A DNA stretch of 13,261 nt, taken from NCBI GenBank assembly GCA_002471865.1, contig DKQU01000084.1, positions 1 through 13,261 of the forward strand, given 5' to 3'. The notes under the pieces are model-generated. The model did not search any database and was not told the origin of the DNA. It saw nothing but the letters and a program-made list of their open reading frames with translations. Source of the stretch: Fidelibacterota bacterium UBA7300 (lineage in GTDB: Bacteria > Fidelibacterota > Marinisomatia > Marinisomatales > UBA2128). This document shows positions 8,301 through 13,261 of this stretch, one piece after another. The translations under genes and the position numbers were made by a program. Position 1 is the stretch's first letter. The number at the start of each line of letters is the position of its first letter.

Positions 8301-9015
8301 TAGTCGGCGATACGGCGGCAACATCAACTACACGTATTCCATAGCCAAAGGTAAGAGTTCTTCAGCCCTGCAAAACTATCGCTATACTTGGGCCAGTCAA
8401 GTCATTCCAAAGGATGAAAATTTCTTGGATTGGGATCAGCGACATACTTTAAACGCCAACGTGCAAACACTGATTCCTGTCCCTGGTGTTGGTGATATAG
8501 AAGTGAACACAACCTTGCAGTACGGTAGCGGACTGCCTTACTCGCCGCCTGTACGTTCTCTGGAGCCGGAGATCAATACACGCCGGCTGCCGCCCACTTT
8601 AGTAATGAATCTCTATGCTCAGAAAGAGTTTAAATTAGGGCAGAATATGCGTCTTTCAGCTTTTATATGGGTGGACAATCTTTTCAGCGGATTGATCAGA
8701 GATCTTCTGGATATCAAGAATCTCTCCGGTGTTGCGGATGAAGAGTGGTTTGATCTTTATCGAGAGATAATTCAAAGATACGAAGATAAAGATACAAGAT
8801 TTTTCGGCTCTGAAGGTGATAGTAACGGCATAGACGATGACGGCGACGGCTATGTGGATGAATCCCTTGAAGATGAATATATGATGCTAATGGATACGGA
8901 CGGGGACGGCACCATTGACTGGAATAAAGAAAACCCGGCTGGAGGAACTTTTGGGTATCCCGGTTACTATCGCGAGGGAGCACTGGTTAACATTGGTATT
9001 TCCCTGAAATTTTAA
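5383..9015 (+). CDS. TonB-dependent outer-membrane receptor with carboxypeptidase-regulatory-like domain and acidic Ca-loop insertions
   Basis: This 1210-residue protein is predicted to be an outer-membrane active transporter energised by TonB-ExbBD. A signal peptide (about 1-23) precedes a carboxypeptidase-D-regulatory-like domain (27-105: GRVVDSETGEPLAGINI, then TDYNGDF). A TonB-box-like EVTVTA lies at 114-119. The plug (about 128-235) shows LTGDELENIPMEDITDIL, YLINGVPAVDP and SAEYSNALSGVVNMVTKEG. The remainder is a 22-strand-type barrel including LLPETTTYYELGLQH and RHTLNANVQTLI, ending in the aromatic outer-membrane signature GISLKF. Unusually, EF-hand or thrombospondin-3-like acidic loops are inserted: 336-345, 413-468, 586-597, 736-766 and 1146-1179. 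The mature protein has only two cysteines, C713 and C716, in a CSSC motif. It is longer than a typical SusC (about 1000 residues), and no SusD gene is next to it. The following gene starts 18 bases downstream, indicating co-transcription. Ligand unknown. Confidence 0.92.
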   Translation: MSNTVRRYALLCLLAFPLGLLMAITTGKIAGRVVDSETGEPLAGINILVVGTSYGGATDYNGDFVILFISPGVYDLKASSIAHHDVTKQNINVYADLTTTVEFEMVSKTVEGEEVTVTAEKPLIQHDLTSSRSTLTGDELENIPMEDITDILNLTPGFVEGHARGGRSGEILYLINGVPAVDPMFNSFDTDVPEYALAEADIITSGFSAEYSNALSGVVNMVTKEGGSNIAGRLRVKTDNEGFLDPLRDNSHQNNNLEMSIGGPIPKLPLRWFISGEFQNTQGRYGVSNEENLTLNGSLTWRPLPKTKIKFDFNHHESKWNSYSHRYSRSTFENEDSDGDGRLDRIVSLTSLALLDSSYYAQGGYFYPGVSSSGFSMDDVLANAGLSIIQGTDDEGNTFETVSDKRMVLVEVDVDGSGNLLLGDGDFRNEDLNGNGIWDITDLNRSGATADSSFIDLNGDGAYQWGSDTAIPNSAMSDTTIGSTTYNIIAGNRNLNGSSAAATGFNDDFNMLDQLLRNNKTSSLFSINLNHQLGEKTFFQVMLSRFRTYYHYDTNESSSIAAYIDYLEENGITTIPDEYEDDLFTDWNNNDFIDISEDAYPDDPSKWLTWETIPIQNTQDTDKFYTYGSGTTFYRLRWNEDDKTYWNFKTILTSQVTKYHMVKGGFELQIFDIFDHDVDMPSGGNIYGQNIGNMSHLGGRFGEDFYDTGFDGCSSCSGNGVWDHWDYGSDGIEAIDGNSDGDYDDDFVDLPPDEGEGDGKVNYDELSEEWDELYADDTWNAAQGKLNPIWMGVFLEDKMEFEALIVNAGLRVDYFDPRFENYPTNLDDPVVDQSTGGQVKDPTSVPTKFYFSPRIGIAFPVSERDVMYFNYGRAFQLPQFQYMYRNINWDFSGAFPIVGNPDLLPETTTYYELGLQHQIGLDWRLEIKGFFKDIQGLTDTQQNWIKANQYYTRHVNGDYGSTRGLEIVLFKRFSRRYGGNINYTYSIAKGKSSSALQNYRYTWASQVIPKDENFLDWDQRHTLNANVQTLIPVPGVGDIEVNTTLQYGSGLPYSPPVRSLEPEINTRRLPPTLVMNLYAQKEFKLGQNMRLSAFIWVDNLFSGLIRDLLDIKNLSGVADEEWFDLYREIIQRYEDKDTRFFGSEGDSNGIDDDGDGYVDESLEDEYMMLMDTDGDGTIDWNKENPAGGTFGYPGYYREGALVNIGISLKF

Positions 9016-9033
9016 CTGTAGAGGTATTAGAGA

Positions 9034-11373
9034 ATGTTGAAGAAAATACCATTGATTATGCTTATTACCCTGCTGGTCATTCCCGGCATGGGGAAAGACA
9101 TCAGGATAGAGTCTGTACCGGATAGACTTGAGCGGACCCGTCCTGCTGATGAGTATAAAGTTCATAATACAGGTACCATGTGTACAGCAACTTCTAACTT
9201 TGCCAATTATGGCGACCCTAATGTCCCTGAAGGTTTGCCGTCCATGGAATGGCCATGTGGCAGCGGCACCCATCACCTGTGGGAAGGACGACTGTGGGTA
9301 TCAGCTATGGTTGAAGGAGAGAAGAGATCCAGTCATGCTGATTACGGAAACTACGAGTTCCATCCGTCAGATGGTTCTTCTTTTGATCTACCGGCCTATC
9401 CTTCCAAATCAGTGGAAGACAGCTACACCACTTTCGATGATTATCTCGGCCCTCACACCACCACAGCAATGGGTATCAGTATAAATCAGCGTGGTCTTAC
9501 CTGGAGTACTCCTGACTACGACGATTTTGTGATATACGAAGTGGAGATCATGAAGGATCTTGGCGGTGATGATTACAGCGGATCTGAACTCAATGATTTT
9601 ATCGTCAGTTGGGTGTACGATTGTGATGTGGGTACTGGCACAGACCCCAACAACCCGCACATCGATGACTTGGTGGACTTTGATGGTTGGGATGGGAACA
9701 ATCCTTCCAGCCAGATCACCTATATGGAAGATATTGTTGAAAATGGCGACCTTGATAGCGACGGTGGCATAGAAGGATATGATGATCTTGGCATTCCTTA
9801 CGGTTGGAAAAATGTGGGGAGTGCTTCCATTACACAACCCAACTACGATCTCACCCTGACGTATCCCGACGGATTTTACGATGAATATACGGTCTTCATT
9901 CCAGAAGACCCATCATCAGCACCCATGATCCGCTGGCAAGCGGATGCTTCTAATCCTGACTACGATGCTGTAGCAGGCGAAATAGCTGTTGTTGGTGAAG
10001 ACACACTTCGGGGATATGTTGTACCGAGGAACATGTCCTACATGTACGATGGTGATGACCCAACGAGCCCCGAAGATGACACGAACGAGAACACGAGCGT
10101 TTCGGGTTTCATCGGCGGCAGTCTGATTTATACAGATTACTGGAAATGGTATGGTGCATATAATGAAACGGACGATGATACTCTCATGCGTGTGTTTACT
10201 CACCAGTGGTGGAACTGGGAGTCTGATCCGGGTTCGGATCGTGACAAGTTTGACTACGGAATGGGACAGCATGTGGAAAGCCGAGGTAACAAATTTATGC
10301 CCCATCCATTCAGCGTAGGGGCTCCTACTTTTGACTATCGTTTCATGTTGACTTCTGGACCCTTTGACGGCTTTTCTCTTGGTGATACTATAAGATTAGT
10401 ATATGTCGCCACTGTAGGCGAAGGAATAGGCGGACTTAGGCAGAATGCCGATAACGCATTAGAAGCTTATTATGCCGGCAGTGAGAGCAATCCTTATAAT
10501 CCTTCGGCGCCTAACGAAGGTACTCACTACCTGTTGCCGGTTCCACCGCCGGTCCCGGTCCTGGCTTATAGCCCTATGGATAAGGGTGTCCGCCTGTCCT
10601 GGGACAACTCGGCTGAGCTTGAAGTTGATCCTCTGGTAGGGGCGGCCGACTTCGAAGGGTATCGTGTCTATCGAGCTACATTTAATCCGGAAGGGTGGGA
10701 GATGATTGCTGCCTTTGATAACTACGACGGCCCGGTCAATATAATTGACTTTTCTACGGGTGATACACTTTATGATGGCCAGTTGTTCGATTTACCTGAT
10801 CTGGAACACAGCTGGGTGGACACTCAAACAGCATTTTATGTGTTAGGTGAAGATGGTAACGAAACGGCTTTGATTGAAGATATTTCGAGACCCATTAATA
10901 ACCTCCCTTACTACTATGCTGTGACATCTTACGATAACCCTGCTGCTCATGGGAAACCTGAATTTCCACCCATTGAATCATCCAAGACAAACTTCAAAAC
11001 TGATCCTTCCACAGGGGCGCCCACCCCGGTTTACCCCGGGAAATTGTATGATACCGATGAGGAATGGGACGGACGTGTGGTGTCTGTTTATCCTAATCCG
11101 TATAAGGGGGCATCTTCGCTGGAATCTCAATATGAAGACAAAATAAACTTCACCAATCTCCCGCCAGCCTGTAAAGTGTCCATATTCAGTATGACAGGAG
11201 ATTTGATTATCTCGTTAGAGAATACGGAAGGGAGAGCTGACCTTTCGTGGAATCTGGCATCACGGACGGATCTTGATGTGGTAAGTGGTCTCTATATATA
11301 TGTTGTAGAAAGTGGAGTGGAGACTTACCCAAAAATTCAGCGTGGAACCTTTGTGATATTGAGGGGTGACTGA
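9034..11373 (+). CDS. Secreted protein of unknown function with FN3-like domain and T9SS-type C-terminus
   Basis: This 779-residue protein starts 18 bases after the receptor stop, with AGAGG at 9020-9024 upstream. It has a signal peptide of about 20 residues (MLKKIPL, hydrophobic core) without a lipobox cysteine, so it is not a SusD-type lipoprotein. Residues about 40-490 form a large acidic, Trp/Tyr-rich region that I cannot assign to a named family. It contains repeated Asp-rich turns (DCDVGTGTDPNNPHIDD, DGDDPTSPEDDTNEN) and an aromatic patch, HQWWNWE. After a proline-rich linker (PVPPPVPV, about 502-509) comes an FN3-like domain (about 509-640: VRLSWDNS, GYRVYRA, YYYAVTSYD). The C-terminus, from YPNPY at 686-690 through VSIFSMTGDLI and SGLYIYVVES to GTFVILRGD, resembles a T9SS type A sorting domain. 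Its stop overlaps the PorV-like start by one base. Position suggests a surface partner of the receptor; that is inference. Confidence 0.8.
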   Translation: MLKKIPLIMLITLLVIPGMGKDIRIESVPDRLERTRPADEYKVHNTGTMCTATSNFANYGDPNVPEGLPSMEWPCGSGTHHLWEGRLWVSAMVEGEKRSSHADYGNYEFHPSDGSSFDLPAYPSKSVEDSYTTFDDYLGPHTTTAMGISINQRGLTWSTPDYDDFVIYEVEIMKDLGGDDYSGSELNDFIVSWVYDCDVGTGTDPNNPHIDDLVDFDGWDGNNPSSQITYMEDIVENGDLDSDGGIEGYDDLGIPYGWKNVGSASITQPNYDLTLTYPDGFYDEYTVFIPEDPSSAPMIRWQADASNPDYDAVAGEIAVVGEDTLRGYVVPRNMSYMYDGDDPTSPEDDTNENTSVSGFIGGSLIYTDYWKWYGAYNETDDDTLMRVFTHQWWNWESDPGSDRDKFDYGMGQHVESRGNKFMPHPFSVGAPTFDYRFMLTSGPFDGFSLGDTIRLVYVATVGEGIGGLRQNADNALEAYYAGSESNPYNPSAPNEGTHYLLPVPPPVPVLAYSPMDKGVRLSWDNSAELEVDPLVGAADFEGYRVYRATFNPEGWEMIAAFDNYDGPVNIIDFSTGDTLYDGQLFDLPDLEHSWVDTQTAFYVLGEDGNETALIEDISRPINNLPYYYAVTSYDNPAAHGKPEFPPIESSKTNFKTDPSTGAPTPVYPGKLYDTDEEWDGRVVSVYPNPYKGASSLESQYEDKINFTNLPPACKVSIFSMTGDLIISLENTEGRADLSWNLASRTDLDVVSGLYIYVVESGVETYPKIQRGTFVILRGD

Positions 11374-12473
11374 TGTTGAAGACTCTGAGAAAAACTTCGG
11401 TATGTGTTGTGATGTTGTCCCTGATGGGACAGTTATGGGCCGCTGCTGATATCAATGAAGCATTTACGGCAAAAGTTGGATTTGTTGGCGCCCAGTTCTT
11501 GAAGATAGGTGTTGGCGCCCGTGGTTTCGCAATGGGTGATGCCATGGAAACAATTGCAGATGACGCCTCAGCAGTCTTCTGGAATCCGGCCGGACTTACA
11601 TTGGCTGAAGGCCGTACGGCGTTTGTAGCTCAAACTTCTTGGTTGGCAGGCATTGAGCATACTGCACTGGCACTCTCCATGCCTTTGTCCCAAATACCTG
11701 GAAACATTGCCTTCAGCGCTGTGTCACTTAGTTCCCCAGACATGCTTGTAACCAGCGTGAGTGATCAGGAAGGTGCATTGGGACAGACGTTCAACGCGGT
11801 CAATTATGCTTTAGGTATCGGATATGGTATCAAGCTGACGGATAAATTTAGTTTTGGAGCACATGGGAAGATTGTTCATGAAAATTATGCCAACGGCTTA
11901 GGAGAGGCTGATGGATATGGAGCCGGAACTACCTGGGCAGTAGATGTTGGCACTCTCTTTTTAACAGGCTATAAGACATTGCGCTTAGGGATGTCCATCC
12001 GGAATTTTGGGCCGGAAATGCAGTTGGGTGGAGCATTTATCGATTATGATGAAGGTGATACTATCACTACCACAATTGAAGAGCCTGATCCATCCGGGAT
12101 AGGCTATATTCAAACCGAGGTTGCGGATGAGCTTCCATTTAAACCCCACAGTCTGCCGTTGACTTTCCGCTTTGGCATGTCGGCTGACCCCATTGATAAG
12201 GCGGGGATGAAGCTGACCGTGTCAGTAGTAGGAGAACACCCTCCGGATAATGCTGAGCGGTTAAACTTGGGTACAGAACTGACATTCATGAAATTTTTTG
12301 TGGGACGGGCCGGATATGTGATGAATCATGACTCTCGAAAGGCTCTGTCATTTGGTTTTGGTCTTGACAGTTTCCCGGTTGCCGGTGTTGGACGGCTTAC
12401 GGCTGATTTTGGCCTGACGCAGTTTGACCTGTTCGATCCTACTTGGATGGCATCCGTCGGATTCCAGTTTTGA
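11373..12473 (+). CDS. PorV/PorQ-family outer-membrane beta-barrel protein (T9SS-associated)
   Basis: This 366-residue protein begins inside the previous stop codon (TGATG, 1-base overlap), with GAGGGG at 11361-11366 as RBS, so translation is probably coupled. A signal peptide (about 1-24, ending WAA-A) is followed by the family signature FLKIGVGARGFAMGDA (42-57) and DDASAVFWNPAGL (63-75), diagnostic of the PorV/PorQ (FadL-like) family. The rest alternates barrel strands (YALGIGYGIKLTDKFSFGAHGK, LRLGMSIRNFG, PLTFRFGMSAD) and ends with VGFQF, the C-terminal Phe typical of barrels folded by Bam. In Bacteroidetes, PorV carries T9SS cargo from the translocon to the surface-attachment complex, while PorQ belongs to the same family. 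Length is close to known PorV proteins. Whether this copy is the core PorV or a paralogue dedicated to neighbouring cargo cannot be decided here; the cargo-gene context favours a paralogue. Confidence 0.85.
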   Translation: MLKTLRKTSVCVVMLSLMGQLWAAADINEAFTAKVGFVGAQFLKIGVGARGFAMGDAMETIADDASAVFWNPAGLTLAEGRTAFVAQTSWLAGIEHTALALSMPLSQIPGNIAFSAVSLSSPDMLVTSVSDQEGALGQTFNAVNYALGIGYGIKLTDKFSFGAHGKIVHENYANGLGEADGYGAGTTWAVDVGTLFLTGYKTLRLGMSIRNFGPEMQLGGAFIDYDEGDTITTTIEEPDPSGIGYIQTEVADELPFKPHSLPLTFRFGMSADPIDKAGMKLTVSVVGEHPPDNAERLNLGTELTFMKFFVGRAGYVMNHDSRKALSFGFGLDSFPVAGVGRLTADFGLTQFDLFDPTWMASVGFQF

Positions 12474-12480
12474 GGGATAG

Positions 12481-13261
12481 ATGAAGATGTATAAAAAGAG
12501 AGCAAGACTGACAATTTTAGTACTCATAGTAGTAATGGGATTTCTGCCTATTACTGCATCAGCTGACCTGGATCCGCAAGTGGGTGAATCCTATATGTTT
12601 TGGTGGAGCGATCAGGGCTTCTTTTCTACCTACTTCCAATCCAGCGCCACCTTGAATGCCATTGGAAACAACTGTTACGTCTTTACTGAGGATGCTCGCA
12701 TTCGTGAACTAGCTATCGCACCGTGGGATCAGAACACTGTTGCGGCAACGACAAACTCCGGTGTGTTTGTATCTAGTAATGCCGGAGCTACATGGACTGC
12801 CATGTCGGGTTCCGCTGGTGATGTTCTCCCGTTTGAACCGGTTTCCGGATTGGTGAATGTATCGGCACCTGCAGATCAGCATGTTCATGCTATTTACTCG
12901 ATAGCATTCGAGGATTCCTCCACATGGTGGGCTGGAATCGAAGGGGGCGGAACGGACGATGGGGGCAGTAGTGGGCAGAAGACAGTCTTCCGTAGTACGG
13001 ATGTTGCCGAGACGTGGAAGAAAAAAGCTACCGGTATGCCTACGTTTGATGGCGAAAGCTCAACCGTTTACGACATTCATATCATTCCCGGAACTGATGA
13101 ACCCTTCTCAGCCGGTAAGGGTGGACTGTTCTGGAAGAGTGGATTTTCATTTTCGCAGCTTAATCAGGGATTTCCGGCACCCGCAACCACTGATTGGCCG
13201 GGTATTCCCGCTTATGCCGTAACTATCTACGACTCTACAGTTATGGTGGTAGCTACGGATG
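12481..13261 (+). CDS. Secreted BNR/sortilin-type beta-propeller protein (3' truncated)
   Basis: An open frame of 260 codons runs from ATG 12481 off the window edge without a stop. GAGGGA (12472-12477) overlaps the PorV stop and serves as RBS. It is only 3 bases from ATG 12481 but 9 from the in-frame ATG 12487, so the latter start is also possible. A signal peptide (about 1-28: KKRAR, long hydrophobic stretch, ITASA-D) indicates Sec export. The protein then shows propeller repeats: LAIAPWDQNTVAATTNSGVFVS, an Asp-box-like S-x-N-x-G-x-T-W at 98-105, AIYSIAFEDSSTWWAGIEGG, and a second degenerate Asp box S-x-D-x-A-x-T-W at 172-179. This resembles BNR/sortilin or photosystem-stability (HCF136)-like propellers, often found in FCB secreted proteins that end in a T9SS tail. 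The missing 3' part would show that tail. It lies 7 bases after the PorV-like gene, so it is in the same operon. Confidence 0.8.
   Translation, partial: MKMYKKRARLTILVLIVVMGFLPITASADLDPQVGESYMFWWSDQGFFSTYFQSSATLNAIGNNCYVFTEDARIRELAIAPWDQNTVAATTNSGVFVSSNAGATWTAMSGSAGDVLPFEPVSGLVNVSAPADQHVHAIYSIAFEDSSTWWAGIEGGGTDDGGSSGQKTVFRSTDVAETWKKKATGMPTFDGESSTVYDIHIIPGTDEPFSAGKGGLFWKSGFSFSQLNQGFPAPATTDWPGIPAYAVTIYDSTVMVVATD

Noticed and set aside
12959..13222. An 87-codon plus-strand open frame near the window end
   Set aside because: It is out of frame with the propeller gene at 12481-13261, which has an RBS, signal peptide and Asp-box motifs over the same bases.

Overview
The window is a densely packed stretch of one strand (about 98% coding, all genes on +) that encodes secreted and outer-membrane proteins of a Gram-negative bacterium of the Fibrobacteres-Chlorobi-Bacteroidetes (FCB) group. 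Four things point there: C-terminal sorting domains of the type IX secretion system (T9SS) on several products, a PorV/PorQ-family outer-membrane barrel, a large TonB-dependent receptor with an N-terminal carboxypeptidase-regulatory-like domain, and secreted proteins built from FN3, beta-propeller and dockerin modules. The style (moderate GC, acidic EF-hand-like loops, NFPNPFNP sorting tails, no SusD) fits Candidatus Marinimicrobia (SAR406) or a neighbour such as Calditrichota or Ignavibacteria. That placement is an inference, since no rRNA or housekeeping gene is present.

Layout. Positions 1-200 hold the C-terminal end of a T9SS-sorted protein. Positions 277-2679 encode an M43 (pappalysin/cytophagalysin) zinc metallopeptidase with two FN3 domains, an amidotransferase-like module and a T9SS tail. 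Positions 2719-5208 encode a six-repeat LVIVD (choice-of-anchor B) propeller protein that carries the same FN3-FN3-module block but ends in a dockerin-like domain. A 174-base gap with a plausible sigma70-type promoter follows. A second tight gene run then starts: a 1210-residue TonB-dependent receptor (5383-9015), a 779-residue secreted protein with FN3-like and T9SS-type ends (9034-11373), a PorV-like barrel (11373-12473, stop and start overlapping by one base), and the start of a BNR/sortilin-type propeller protein cut by the window edge (12481 onward).

Working together. The second run looks like a surface-uptake or surface-display unit. The receptor would import a ligand using TonB energy. 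The 779-residue protein sits where a SusD partner would be in a Bacteroidetes Sus-like system, but it has no lipobox. The PorV homologue is the kind of protein that shuttles T9SS cargo to the surface attachment machinery, and in this window it is encoded among cargo genes. The upstream pair would add extracellular proteolysis and binding. The ligand is not evident from sequence. No RNA gene, CRISPR array, insertion sequence or phage gene was seen, and no gap exceeds 174 bases.
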